From Bog-756 sp050014755 (lineage in GTDB: Bacteria > Actinomycetota > Acidimicrobiia > Acidimicrobiales > RAAP-2): a stretch of 64,000 nucleotides of DNA. Positions 38,470 to 48,121 of the stretch are shown one piece after another. Location of the stretch: contig JBEKCS010000011.1 in NCBI GenBank assembly GCA_050014755.1, positions 1 to 64,000 on the forward strand. The letters are read 5' to 3'. Position numbers and translations under genes: made by a program. Position 1 is the first letter of the stretch; every line of letters starts with the position of its first letter. Below the pieces are notes generated by a model. The model saw only the letters and a program-made list of their open reading frames with translations. It was not told the DNA's origin and did no database searches.

Positions 38470-39287
38470 TCCTCGACCGGTTCCACATCGAAGACCGGGT
38501 CGCCATCGTCACCGGGGCCGGTCTCGGGATCGGCCGTGGCGTCGCCATCGGACTGGCTGAAGCCGGAGCCGATCTCGTCCTTGCCGCACGCACCGAGTCG
38601 GACCTCGACGAAGTCGCCGGACAGGTGCGGGCCCGGGGCCGTCGGGCGCTGGTGGTGCCCACCGACGTCACCGTGCTGAGCGACGACGAGCGCCTCGTGG
38701 CGCGGGCGGTCGAGGAGTTCGGGCGCCTGGACATCCTCGTGAACAACGCCGGTGGGGCGATGCCCCGGGCCGCGATGGACACCAGTGAAGGATTCATGGC
38801 CCGTACGTTCGCCTTCAACGTCACCGCGCCGCTGACGCTGACCAAGCTGGCCGCCCGCCAGATGGTCGATACGGTCGGCGGTGGTGCCGTCGTGAACATC
38901 TCCTCCCGCTCGGCCAGCATGACCCAGACGATGTTCGTGGCCTACGGCTCGGCCAAGGCGGCCCTCGACCGCATGACCCGCAACATCGCCCCCGAGCTGG
39001 CCCCGCGTGTGCGGGTGAACGCCATCGACGTCGGGGGTGTCGCCACCCGGTCGCTGGAGATCGTGCTCACCGACGACAGGCTTCGCCAGCAGTTCCTCGA
39101 GGCGACACCGATGCACCGGCCCGGGGAGCCCGAGGACGTGGCGTGTGCCGTGCTCTACCTCGTGTCGGATGCGTCGTCGTGGGTGACCGGCAAGGTCTTC
39201 GAAGTCGACGGCGGGACGGAAGCCCCCACCATCGTGGTCCCGGTACCGAGCCTCGAACCCACTCAAGAGGACGACGCCACGCCGTGA
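38466..39287 (+). CDS. Short-chain dehydrogenase/reductase
   Basis: 273 residues, classical SDR. VTGAGLGIGRG binds the cofactor, NNAGGAMP is the central motif, the catalytic Ser lies in ISSRSASM and the YGSAK motif supplies Tyr and Lys. LVSDASSWVTGKVFEVDGG is the standard C-terminal stretch. It starts with GTG within the stop of the reductase gene, so both are made together and probably act in one pathway. The C-terminal 20 residues are an extra Pro/Glu tail. Confidence 0.88.
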   Translation: MILDRFHIEDRVAIVTGAGLGIGRGVAIGLAEAGADLVLAARTESDLDEVAGQVRARGRRALVVPTDVTVLSDDERLVARAVEEFGRLDILVNNAGGAMPRAAMDTSEGFMARTFAFNVTAPLTLTKLAARQMVDTVGGGAVVNISSRSASMTQTMFVAYGSAKAALDRMTRNIAPELAPRVRVNAIDVGGVATRSLEIVLTDDRLRQQFLEATPMHRPGEPEDVACAVLYLVSDASSWVTGKVFEVDGGTEAPTIVVPVPSLEPTQEDDATP

Positions 39288-39398
39288 TGGACGGTGCCCC
39301 GGGTGGCGCCGCAGGACCGATTACCGGCTTCCGGTTCCGGGTGGACGTGTCCACCAGCGGGGACAATTCGCCACTGTGAGGTGACACCCCCGAACCTG

Positions 39399-40955
39399 TC
39401 AGCTGTCGTGTTGCAGCGACGCCCACGTCTGCCCCCATGGGTGCTTCAGGCCGGTGCAGATGTAGACGTGTCCGCCCCATTCCTGGTTGTGGACCCCCGC
39501 CGGATTCCTGATCGTGGCAGCGGTGCGCACGTCGGTGCAGTACCGATCCAGGAGGTCGACGTAGCCGACGACATCCACCGGACCCGGTGCCACGGCGACG
39601 ACGGTGGTGGCGTCAGGTTCGCCCGGACCCCAGTACCACTCGTTGTTCTGCCCGCTGACGGCGATCGGGAGCCCGGCGCTCCGGCCGAGCTCGTTGATGG
39701 CACCGGCCTCGCCGTAGTCGGCCGTGAAGATGACCGCTCGACTCCGCTGACCGGCGGGAAGCGAATGCCACACGGTGCTGACCGTTCCGACGAACCCAGG
39801 CCAGCCGACCGTCTCACCGAGATCAGGGTTGGCACCGTATGTCCAGCCGATGGCATCGACGGGAAGGACGGGCAGGACCAGCGGGAGGGAGAGGAGCGTA
39901 CTGAGTGCCGTGGCCACGAGGAGGCGTCGGAGCCGTCCCGTCCGCCGGTCGAGCCAGTCCTCGATGCTCACCGCTCCGGCAGCGAGCAGGTAGATGTAGG
40001 CGGCGGCCAGGTAGTAGACCTTGCCCCCCGTGGTCAGGGCGAAGACCGCGAAGAGGAGTGCGTAGGCCCACACCAGTGCCCGCCAGAGCGGTCGGCCTGA
40101 CCGCCAGAGGAATCGGATGCCGACGACCCACACCCAGGCCAACGCCACGGTGACCTCGAAGAGTTGGCCCACGATCCAGGTGCCGATGTGGCCGACTCCG
40201 CCGTTCTCCTGGTTGAGGCGTCGCGTCATCTCGATCGTCGGCCAGTGGTGGGTCGTCTGCCACCACAGGTCAGGAACGGTGAGGAGGGCGGCGATGAGCA
40301 CTCCGACGAGGAACCAGCGGCTGGCCAGCAGGCGGTGGCCTCCGCTTACCACGATGCCGACCACCAGGGCCACGGCGAACAGACCGATGCTGTGCTTGTT
40401 GGCCAAGCCGAGTCCGAGGACGGTCCCGGCGACCGGCCACAGGCGCAGGTTGCCGGTACGGCCGATCCTCACGACGATGAACGCCAGCGCCGTCCAGAAC
40501 AGCAGGTCGAATGCGGTGGGTCCGAACAGATGGTCGGCGCCGAGCAGGGCCGGCATGGTGGCCGCACCGAGTGCACCGAGGAACTGGGCGGACCGCCTCC
40601 CGCCGAACTCGCGGGCCAAGAGGCCGGCCAGGACCACCGTGCCGGCACCGGCGAGCGCGGGCCACAGCCGCAGGCCGGGCAGGGATACGCCGAACGCCCA
40701 CAGGGACACGCGGGCGACGAGCGGGCTGAGGACGGGCTGGTCGACGTAGCTGGGGGCCAGGTGGCGGGCGCAGTCGAGGAAGTAGAGCTCGTCCCGGTGG
40801 AATCCGTACCGGTCGGAGAGGGCCATGAGGACGGCGAACAGGACGCCGGAGACCATGTAGACCCGCCGGTCCACGGGGGCGAGTCGGGTGTCCGAGCCTC
40901 CGGCTGCGTCGGCGACCAGCGATGCCGCACCCTCAGCGTGGATGGCGGCCGTCAC
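39399..40955 (-). CDS. Membrane glycosyltransferase, ArnT/PMT (GT-C) family
   Basis: 518 residues with about ten membrane helices. The N-terminal DRYGFHRDELYFLDCARHLAPSYVDQP matches the first periplasmic loop of GT39/ArnT-like enzymes, with the Asp-Glu pair (RDE) of the active site; NKHSIGLF and TTGGKVYYLAAAY follow. These enzymes move a sugar from a lipid-linked donor to proteins or glycans on the outer face. The target is unknown. It starts seven bases after the TetR stop, so it is probably controlled by that regulator. Confidence 0.82.
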   Translation of the reverse strand: MTAAIHAEGAASLVADAAGGSDTRLAPVDRRVYMVSGVLFAVLMALSDRYGFHRDELYFLDCARHLAPSYVDQPVLSPLVARVSLWAFGVSLPGLRLWPALAGAGTVVLAGLLAREFGGRRSAQFLGALGAATMPALLGADHLFGPTAFDLLFWTALAFIVVRIGRTGNLRLWPVAGTVLGLGLANKHSIGLFAVALVVGIVVSGGHRLLASRWFLVGVLIAALLTVPDLWWQTTHHWPTIEMTRRLNQENGGVGHIGTWIVGQLFEVTVALAWVWVVGIRFLWRSGRPLWRALVWAYALLFAVFALTTGGKVYYLAAAYIYLLAAGAVSIEDWLDRRTGRLRRLLVATALSTLLSLPLVLPVLPVDAIGWTYGANPDLGETVGWPGFVGTVSTVWHSLPAGQRSRAVIFTADYGEAGAINELGRSAGLPIAVSGQNNEWYWGPGEPDATTVVAVAPGPVDVVGYVDLLDRYCTDVRTAATIRNPAGVHNQEWGGHVYICTGLKHPWGQTWASLQHDS

Positions 40956-40962
40956 CGGAGGA

Positions 40963-41676
40963 CTAGCCCCTGGCGCCTGAGGCGTCGTCAGGGATGCACG
41001 CCGAGGTCAGGAGCGCGTGCACGTTCTGACGGACGGTCTCGTCGTCGGCCTCGATCGGGACGGGATGATCGCGTCGGTGCCACGCGAACCATGCCACCGT
41101 CTCGACGATGAACTGGGTGGCGAGTGCCGCGTTCGGGAACGGACGGAGGTGGCCGGATCGGGACCGGCGCTCCACGTACTCCTCCAACATGTCGACTTGA
41201 CCGCGTCGTGACTTGCCGAAGTACAAGTCACGGAGTTCGGGGAAGTCGGCGGCACATCGCTCCAACAGAGCCAGGAGCGCCCGGTTGTCCTCGACGGCGG
41301 AGTAGTACTCGTCGACCACCCCGTGGAACTCGGTGCGGATGTCGGGGCACTCGTCGGTAGCCAGGGCGGCCTTCACCACGGGAAACGAATTGTTGCCGGC
41401 CGTCCAGTCGGCGAGTGGCATGAGCGCCTCACCGGGGGCCGGGGTCGGCAGGGGTGTCGGGAGTTCCGAAAGGCGCTCCGGTGCCACGGTTCCGAGGAGG
41501 GCGAGCTGGAACAGCGCCTCCTTGCTCTCGACGAACCTGTACAACAGGGCGTGGCTGAGGCCGAGCTCGCGGCCCACGTCGGTCATCAGCGTCCGGCGGT
41601 AGCCCTTTTCCGTGAAGACGATGCGGGCAGCCTCGGCGATATCGGCGAGACGGCTCGGCGGGATGCGCCTGGGCAT
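40963..41676 (-). CDS. TetR family transcriptional regulator
   Basis: 237 residues. The N-terminal helix-turn-helix reads IAEAARIVFTEKGYRRTLMTDVGRELGLSHALLYRFVESKEALF, clearly TetR. The C-terminal ligand domain is unclassified. The -10 box tataat lies only eight bases before the ATG, and a palindrome overlaps the promoter, pointing to a leaderless, self-regulated transcript that also carries the downstream glycosyltransferase gene. Confidence 0.88.
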   Translation of the reverse strand: MPRRIPPSRLADIAEAARIVFTEKGYRRTLMTDVGRELGLSHALLYRFVESKEALFQLALLGTVAPERLSELPTPLPTPAPGEALMPLADWTAGNNSFPVVKAALATDECPDIRTEFHGVVDEYYSAVEDNRALLALLERCAADFPELRDLYFGKSRRGQVDMLEEYVERRSRSGHLRPFPNAALATQFIVETVAWFAWHRRDHPVPIEADDETVRQNVHALLTSACIPDDASGARG

Positions 41677-41684
41677 GGGCGCAG

Positions 41685-41709
41685 ATTATAACTAACTGAG
41701 TGAGTTAGT
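41685..41709 (-). promoter_or_regulatory. TetR promoter with palindromic operator
   Basis: On the minus strand tataat occupies 41690..41685. Immediately upstream is the perfect inverted repeat actaact-gagtg-agttagt (41691-41709). A repressor bound here would cover the spacer between -35 and -10. With transcription starting at about 41678, the mRNA would begin at or within two bases of the ATG. Confidence 0.65.
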
Positions 41710-41921
41710 GAAGTGATAGTCTCCACGAGAATGCGAATCGTCGCCAGGGGCTCCGATTCGCTGGGCACAGGACTGGGAGCAGCCGTCTCAGGAATGGCTG
41801 AACTCCAGCCCTACCAGCCTTACCGGAAGAAGCGGCACAGTGAACGCTGACGATAGGTCCCTCATGGTGGCCGACGAATTGCGGGCGGGACGTACAGCGG
41901 CGGGGAGCAGAACTTGAAGTC

Positions 41922-42221
41922 GTGCTCCCGCTCGATGCCGGTGACTACAAGCGCGACTTTGACACGGTGGAGTATGCAGCCATCGCCCTGCCCGCGGCGA
42001 TTGACGCCCTGGGTACGCTCACTGCGCAGCGAGACTACCGACAACATGAGCGACGCTATCGACGGAAGATCAGAACGCTCACGTGGTGCGCGTCGCAAAT
42101 GCGTGAAGCCGACGACCTCAAGCGTGTTCAAGACCTGGTGGTGGAGAGGGAGTTGGTGATGCGCCAGGAGGCCGGTGAATGGTTGGGCGTCGTACGACTT
42201 CGCGATCTCGAGCCAGTGTGA
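41922..42221 (+). CDS. Hypothetical small protein
   Basis: A possible 99-residue protein starting at GTG 41922. Sequence such as FDTVEYAAIALPAAIDALGTL and the charged helix-rich second half (READDLKRVQDLVVERELVM) look like a real helical protein, and third codon positions are mostly G/C. A weak ggggag lies 15 bases upstream. I recognise no family. It sits alone between the TetR and MFS genes, and 245 bases upstream of it are otherwise empty apart from the TetR promoter. It may be a remnant. Confidence 0.4.
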   Translation: MLPLDAGDYKRDFDTVEYAAIALPAAIDALGTLTAQRDYRQHERRYRRKIRTLTWCASQMREADDLKRVQDLVVERELVMRQEAGEWLGVVRLRDLEPV

Positions 42222-42279
42222 GCGACCGGTAGACAGACCATGTCACATGGTCCGGAGCAGGTGCCTGCTCGACGGTCGA

Positions 42280-43584
42280 TCAGTCGGGCGTGCTCGCGCC
42301 CGCGGTTACCAGCGGTTCGCCGGTCGCCCGCTCCCACGTGACATCCTCCTCGGTGGGAGTCCGGCGCATGCCGGGCAGGAAGAGAAAGCCGAGCGTGACC
42401 GCTGCCCCGACAGTGCCTGCGAGCACCAACGTGGTTCGAGCGCCCAGTAGGCGGGCCACCGGAGGGGTGAGCGCATAGCTGAGGGGGAGGAGTGCCGTGG
42501 AGACGAGCCAGTCGACGCTCGACACCCGACCCAGCATGGCTCGAGGCACCCGGCGCTGCTTCGTGGTCACCCACACGACGGCTCCGACGGCCTCCGCTCC
42601 GTTGATGACGAGGGCCGCCACCACGAGCCCCCAGATCTGTTCGAACAGTCCGTACCCGGCAACGCCCAGCGTGGCCAGGGTCCACCACAGGTAGATCCAT
42701 GTCATCGGCCTCCGCGGCTCCCTCGACCGTCCCATGGCAACGGCCCCGATGAGCGCACCGACACCGCCAGAGGCGAGCACGAGCCCATACGCCGAAGCGC
42801 TCTGGTGCAGCGTGTTGCGAAGGATGTAGGGGAGCAGGACCTGGGTGGGTCCGATGAACAGCAGGTAGGTGAATGTGGCGGAAAGGAACGTCCCCCACAG
42901 CCACACATGGCGACGGACGTAGCGGAGTCCTTGGTATACGTCCTGGCTCATGCCGACACCCTCCCTGCCGGTGTCGGCACGGGTCGAGGCGGGGACGCAG
43001 GGGGCCATGCGGATCATGCACACGGCCGAGAAGATGAAGGTGATCGCGTCGAAGGTGAGGGCCCCCGCTGAGCCGACGATGGCCACGGCCAATCCGCCGA
43101 GTGCCGGGCCGGCCAACTGGATGGTGACAGGTCGGACGAACTGCTCGATGGCGTTCGCCTGCTGGAGTTGGTCCTCCGCCACCAGCTGTGGCACCAGAGC
43201 GTCGAACGCGGGGGCGGCAAAGGCCGCTGCCACGCCGAGTGTTCCGGCGGCCAGATAGAGCTCCCACAGATGGAGCCCGCCCGTCGCCGTGAGCGCCGCC
43301 AGTGCGCCAACGGCCGCGGCACGGACCAGGTCGGCCCAGATCAGGATGGGCCGGGAGCCCGAACGGTCGGAGACAGCACCGCCGACAAGCAGCATCGCTA
43401 CCTGGGGGAGCGACAGAGCCACCCCGACATAGGCGAGTGATGCCGGACGGTTCGACAGTCCGAAGGCCTCCCAGGCGACAGCCACCAGGAAGAATCCGTC
43501 CCCGAGGAGCGAAACCGACATGCCTGTCCACAGCAGCCGGAAGTCACGCCCGCGGAGCGGAGCAGTCAGCGAGACCGTACCCAT
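42280..43584 (-). CDS. MFS transporter, EntS-like exporter group
   Basis: 434 residues with about twelve membrane helices. LRGRDFRLLWTGMSVSLLGDGFF is the usual start of the MFS_3 group (EntS, macrolide and metabolite exporters), and the loop motif GGAVSDRSGSRPILI between helices 2 and 3 is clear. Probably proton-driven export of a small molecule. Start ATG 43584, with a TTG three bases upstream. It begins five bases after the stop of the alpha-oxoamine-synthase-like gene, making the product of that enzyme a candidate cargo (inference). Confidence 0.87.
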   Translation of the reverse strand: MGTVSLTAPLRGRDFRLLWTGMSVSLLGDGFFLVAVAWEAFGLSNRPASLAYVGVALSLPQVAMLLVGGAVSDRSGSRPILIWADLVRAAAVGALAALTATGGLHLWELYLAAGTLGVAAAFAAPAFDALVPQLVAEDQLQQANAIEQFVRPVTIQLAGPALGGLAVAIVGSAGALTFDAITFIFSAVCMIRMAPCVPASTRADTGREGVGMSQDVYQGLRYVRRHVWLWGTFLSATFTYLLFIGPTQVLLPYILRNTLHQSASAYGLVLASGGVGALIGAVAMGRSREPRRPMTWIYLWWTLATLGVAGYGLFEQIWGLVVAALVINGAEAVGAVVWVTTKQRRVPRAMLGRVSSVDWLVSTALLPLSYALTPPVARLLGARTTLVLAGTVGAAVTLGFLFLPGMRRTPTEEDVTWERATGEPLVTAGASTPD

Positions 43585-43589
43585 CAACG

Positions 43590-44891
43590 TCAGCAGGGAG
43601 CCGGTGAGCGCTGCATGTCGAATCGCTCGGCGAGCTCGCCCAATACCTCGTTCAGCTGGTCGATCTCCTCATCGGTATTTGCCGCAGTGATCTGGATCCG
43701 GAAGCCGACCTGCGACCGGGGCACGAGGGGGTAGGCGGCCAACGTCACGTAGATACCGCGGTCGAAGAGGAACCGTCCGACAGTGTCGATGTCGTCGCCT
43801 GCGCCGACGGGCAGCTCGATGATGGGTAGCCCCGACGAATTCAGCGTGGACAGACCGAGCTCGCTGATCCGATCGAGAACCCGTTTGGTCATCGCCGCCA
43901 GACGTGATCGGAGGTCGTCGCCCTCGGCTTCGTTGACCCGGAAGCCGGCGAGCACCGTGGCCAGCGACGCAGTGGGAGACGGACCGGAGTAGAGGTAGGG
44001 GGCGGCCGCCACCTTCAAGTGGTTCTTGAGGTCCGTGGGCAGGGCCATGAAGGCCAACAGCGATGAGTAGGACTTCGAAAAGCCACCGACCAGGATGATG
44101 TTGTCGTAACTCTCGGCGAGATACCGGACGATGCTGTTCCCACGTCGCCCGTACGGTGCTGACGAACTCGGGTCCTCCCCGATGACTCCGAAGCCGTGAG
44201 CGTCGTCGATATACAGGAGGGTGTCGTACTCTCGACAGATCCGCGCATACTCGGAAATGTCCGGGATGTTGCCCGTCATGCTGTTCACTCCATCCATGCA
44301 GAAGAGGCGGGAGGAAGTTGCCGGAAGCGATCGGAGCGTCTGTTCCAGTTCGCTCGGATCGTTCGACCGGACCCGGTGGAGCGTCGCTCCCATGCCCCGG
44401 GCGACCGTACATCCTTCGTAGATCGTCTTATGGGCCTGCGCATCGACGAGGACGGTGCCCTCACCGGCCAGAACGGGGATCACCGATGCATGGATGAGGG
44501 TGATGGTCGGAAGCAGCAAGGTGTCGGGCGCGCCGAGTAGATCGGTCAGCTCGTCCTCGATGTCGATGTAGAGGCGGGGACTACCGAGAAGGCGGGACCA
44601 ACTCGGATGGGTGCCCCATCGACGCAGTTCGCGTGCCACCGATTCGATGATGACCGGATGCAGGTCGAAGCCGAGGTAGTTGCACGAGGCGAAGTCACTC
44701 AGCCAATGATCGCCGACTCGAATGCGGCGACCATCGACCTCCTCGATGACGGCGTCCATCATCGGGTGGGAGGCGCGCAGCCGCTCGAGGTCGTCCCACC
44801 GAGGATCGCGCCGGACCTCGTCCGGAAGCACCGCAGTCGTCAGATGACCCGTTGACAGCTGGCCCTCGAATGCCGGTGACGGGGTGCTCAT
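43590..44891 (-). CDS. Alpha-oxoamine synthase-like PLP-dependent acyltransferase
   Basis: 433 residues of the BioF/Kbl/CqsA fold type. SDFASCNYLGFDLHP, SWSRLLGSPRLYIDIEDEL, LLYIDDAHGFGVIG (PLP-ring Asp) and GGFSKSYSSLLAFM (PLP-Lys) show an active enzyme condensing an amino acid with an acyl thioester. It differs from the bioF product here: an N-terminal extension of about 55 residues, and no SLGG after the Lys. Candidate products include amino ketones or hydroxyketone signal precursors as made by CqsA/LqsA relatives, but this is not proven. Its ATG overlaps the stop of the GGDEF-EAL gene upstream, and an exporter gene follows. Confidence 0.82.
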   Translation of the reverse strand: MSTPSPAFEGQLSTGHLTTAVLPDEVRRDPRWDDLERLRASHPMMDAVIEEVDGRRIRVGDHWLSDFASCNYLGFDLHPVIIESVARELRRWGTHPSWSRLLGSPRLYIDIEDELTDLLGAPDTLLLPTITLIHASVIPVLAGEGTVLVDAQAHKTIYEGCTVARGMGATLHRVRSNDPSELEQTLRSLPATSSRLFCMDGVNSMTGNIPDISEYARICREYDTLLYIDDAHGFGVIGEDPSSSAPYGRRGNSIVRYLAESYDNIILVGGFSKSYSSLLAFMALPTDLKNHLKVAAAPYLYSGPSPTASLATVLAGFRVNEAEGDDLRSRLAAMTKRVLDRISELGLSTLNSSGLPIIELPVGAGDDIDTVGRFLFDRGIYVTLAAYPLVPRSQVGFRIQITAANTDEEIDQLNEVLGELAERFDMQRSPAPC

Positions 44892-47800
44892 CCCACGATC
44901 TCCTCGTTGACGGTGGCGGAATCCAGCAGCGGTATGCCGGGAACCACATTGGACAGGAGCTCGGAGAGCTCGGCCATGGGGAGCGGCCGAGCCAGGTAGA
45001 ACCCCTGCCCGAACTGACAGCCGAATGCTCGGAGGGCCTCGAGCTGGCCGGCCTCTTCGATGCCCTCAGCCACGGTCTGGAGATTCATCGTCTGTCCCAG
45101 TCGGACGATGGCCTCGGCCAGCGCGCTGTCCTCCATGACTCCGTCGACGAAGGTCTTGTCCACCTTCAGAATGTCGATGGGGAAGCTCTTGAGGTAGCTC
45201 AGGGAGGAGTAGCCGGTGCCGAAGTCGTCGATGGCCAGCGAGACTCCGAGATCCTTGAGGGCGAGCATCCGGGTGACGACCGTCTCGGTGTCCTGCACCA
45301 GGACGTTCTCGGTGATCTCGATCACCAGGGAGCGGGCGTCGAAGCCCGAATCCAGCAGAGCCTTGGCTACATCTTCGACCAGGCTGTCGTGCTGGAAATG
45401 CCGGGCCGAGATGTTGACACTGAGGCGCATGGGCATGGCCTCGGGAAAGAGCCGCTGCAGCTGGCGAGCCTGACCGCATGCAGTCATGAGCACCCAGCGC
45501 CCGAGCGGCACGATGAGGCCAGTCTCTTCGGCCAGGTAGATGAATTCGTCCGGCAACAGGAGTCCGCGCTCAGGGTGTCGCCAGCGGATGAGAGCTTCGA
45601 ATCCGATGCCGGTACCCCCCTCGAGGCTGAGGATGGGCTGATAGAAGAGCTCGAACTCCCCTTGGTCCACGGCCCGCTGCAGATCGGCCGTCCGTTCGAG
45701 TCGCTCGACGACGGACGCCTGAAGGGAAGGTTGGTAGACCTCGTAGCGGCCTTTCCCTCCGGCCTTGGCTGCGTACATTGCCACGTCGGCAGCCTGGATC
45801 AGCTCGGACGCGTCCTCCGTTCCCAGGCGGTTGAGGGCGATGCCGATGCTGGCTCGCACGCGGATCTCGCGGTCCTGCACCATGATGGGCTCGCGGAGAG
45901 CGGCGGTGATGCGGTCGGCCACGTCGCAGGCCTCGTCCACGTTCACCAGTTCCTCCATGAGGATCGCGAACTCGTCTCCCCCGAAGCGGGCAGCCGTATC
46001 GCCCCCACGCAGGCAGTCGGTCAGTCGGCTGGCCACCTCGATGAGGAGGGAGTCGCCTGATGAATGGCCGAGACTGTCGTTGACGAGCTTGAAGTCGTCC
46101 AGATCCAAGAAGAGCACGGCCAGGGAGGCTTTGGACCGGGCTGCACGGTCCAACGCGTGGTCGAGTCGGTCGCGGAAGAGGGCCCGGTTGGCGAGACCAC
46201 TCAGCCCGTCGTGGAAGGCCTGATGCTTGAGCTCCTCCTCCAGTACCCGGCGTTCGGTGACATCCCGCAGCGTGAGGACGATCCCCTCGACCGTTTCGTC
46301 GCCCAACAGGTTGGTGGCGATCACCTCGACGTGATGCCATGAACCATCGAAATGAAGAATCCGCCACTGGGCCGTGACCGAGGTCCCGCCACGGAATGCC
46401 ACGCCGGTGAACACGGCGAGAGCCTGTTCCTGGTCGTCCGGGTGGACCAGCCTGGTCAGTGGCATGCCCTCCAACGACCCTGGCTCATAACCGAGGGTTC
46501 GCATGGACGACGGCGTTTGGTAGGTGATGGTGGTGTCAGGGCGGGCGATGAGGATGACGTCGGAGGCATTCTGGACGAGCGTCTGGAACCGTGCCTCACT
46601 CCGGCGGGCGTGCAGGGTCTCGGTCATGCATTCGCGATCAAGAGCCATGTCCACCTGGGCGACGAGAAGTTCGATCGCGTTCTGTAGCTCCTGGGGAACG
46701 TCGGATGCGCTCGAGGCCACGACCATGCCCTGAAGTTGATCTTGGGCGCCGAGGGGATAGACCAAGAGCTGGAGCGAATCGTCGACGTCGATGGAATGGG
46801 GAATGGACTGGCCTGCGACCATTCTGCTCTGCAGTTCGGCCCACAGCTCTGTCAGGTCAACGGCCTCCTCTGCCGCATCGTTCCCCGAGCGTCCGGCGAC
46901 TGTCAGCACCCCGGCCGGATCGGTCACGGCCAGCGAGATCTCGACCGAGTCCTCGTGGCCAGCCAGCAAGGCGTTCAGCCCGGCCACGGTGGCCTGATAG
47001 ATGGCCTCGCGTCCCGAGGCGGCGACCAACTCGGACGCTGAAGTGCGGAGCACCTGTTCGCGGTTCTCCGCCTGTTCCCGGTCCCAGATCAGGCCGGCCA
47101 TGCGCAGGAGCACCAGGAGGAACATGGCCGCGGCCACCACGGCGATCGTCGGTGCGTCGACCGGGTTGCCCATGAGGGTCTCGATGAGCAGGACGATGGG
47201 GGCGATGAGCGAGCATGCCGCGAGAAGGCCCAGTCGGGTCCATGTGGTCCGCGGTGCAGCCGCTCTACGCGGTTCGGACAGCTCTCCCATGGACGGGTGG
47301 AGAGCTGCCGCACCCCAACAGGCGTAGAAGAGGATCCAACCGAGGTCGATCGGGTTCCCGTCGTTCCAGTTCCAGGCCGGATGAAGGTTGGCCAACCCAT
47401 AGAGCGAATCGGAGACGAGGGTGCCCAGGGCACCGACAGCCAGAAGGCGTCCTGCCGTGTTGTGGAAACCGCCGGCACTCCACAGATGGGCCAGCATGGC
47501 CAGTACGAGGATGTCCCCGAGGGGGTAGGCAGCTGAGGTCAGCCGCACGAGCAAGTCCCCGGGCGCCCGGACGTTGGGACCGATGAGGAAGATCCACGAG
47601 AGCAGTCCGACGCCCAGCGTGATGGTCAGCGCGTCGATGAGCGTCGCCCGATTGCCGCCCGGGATTCGGGCCCGGGTGAGCAGTAGCAGGCCGACGGCGA
47701 GCACCGGGTACATCGTGATGTAGATGACATCGATGAACGACGGGAAGGGGATCTGCTGCTGGCCCATGATCTGATGCCAGAACTTGTAGATGGTGTCCCC

Positions 47801-48121
47801 GGTGATGAAGAGGAAGACCCCACCTCCCAAGAACCACCACGAGACAGGTGCATTGGGACGATTACGCCAGACTCCGTATGCAATGGCGGCTACGGCGGAG
47901 AGCCCGATGCACGCCCACGCGAAGGGCTGCCCGGGCCACTCCATCCAGGGGAGGACGCCGAGGATGAAGGGCTTCTCCGGAGGAAGTCCGAACGGAAAGT
48001 AGATGAGGGCGAAGACGGCCTCGAGAGCGAGGAACCAGCGCCACAGGGACTTCGACGTCGGGCGCGGCCCGGCAGACGGGTCGGTTGCTTCGCCACTTGT
48101 CGCCCTGCTGAGCATCGACAT
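44888..48121 (-). CDS. Membrane GAF/PAS-GGDEF-EAL c-di-GMP turnover protein
   Basis: 1077 residues. About nine membrane helices (30-350) form an unclassified sensory module, followed by a GAF-like region (about 360-505), a PAS domain (about 515-630), GGDEF (about 640-800) with intact ARFGGDEFAIL, and EAL (about 815-1055) with FEALIRW, DDFGTGYSSLSYLK, KVDKTF and AEGIEE. Both synthesis and hydrolysis of c-di-GMP therefore look possible. ggagg precedes ATG 48121; a GTG at 48151 is less likely. First gene of a coupled operon with the PLP enzyme and exporter. Confidence 0.92.
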   Translation of the reverse strand: MSMLSRATSGEATDPSAGPRPTSKSLWRWFLALEAVFALIYFPFGLPPEKPFILGVLPWMEWPGQPFAWACIGLSAVAAIAYGVWRNRPNAPVSWWFLGGGVFLFITGDTIYKFWHQIMGQQQIPFPSFIDVIYITMYPVLAVGLLLLTRARIPGGNRATLIDALTITLGVGLLSWIFLIGPNVRAPGDLLVRLTSAAYPLGDILVLAMLAHLWSAGGFHNTAGRLLAVGALGTLVSDSLYGLANLHPAWNWNDGNPIDLGWILFYACWGAAALHPSMGELSEPRRAAAPRTTWTRLGLLAACSLIAPIVLLIETLMGNPVDAPTIAVVAAAMFLLVLLRMAGLIWDREQAENREQVLRTSASELVAASGREAIYQATVAGLNALLAGHEDSVEISLAVTDPAGVLTVAGRSGNDAAEEAVDLTELWAELQSRMVAGQSIPHSIDVDDSLQLLVYPLGAQDQLQGMVVASSASDVPQELQNAIELLVAQVDMALDRECMTETLHARRSEARFQTLVQNASDVILIARPDTTITYQTPSSMRTLGYEPGSLEGMPLTRLVHPDDQEQALAVFTGVAFRGGTSVTAQWRILHFDGSWHHVEVIATNLLGDETVEGIVLTLRDVTERRVLEEELKHQAFHDGLSGLANRALFRDRLDHALDRAARSKASLAVLFLDLDDFKLVNDSLGHSSGDSLLIEVASRLTDCLRGGDTAARFGGDEFAILMEELVNVDEACDVADRITAALREPIMVQDREIRVRASIGIALNRLGTEDASELIQAADVAMYAAKAGGKGRYEVYQPSLQASVVERLERTADLQRAVDQGEFELFYQPILSLEGGTGIGFEALIRWRHPERGLLLPDEFIYLAEETGLIVPLGRWVLMTACGQARQLQRLFPEAMPMRLSVNISARHFQHDSLVEDVAKALLDSGFDARSLVIEITENVLVQDTETVVTRMLALKDLGVSLAIDDFGTGYSSLSYLKSFPIDILKVDKTFVDGVMEDSALAEAIVRLGQTMNLQTVAEGIEEAGQLEALRAFGCQFGQGFYLARPLPMAELSELLSNVVPGIPLLDSATVNEEIVG

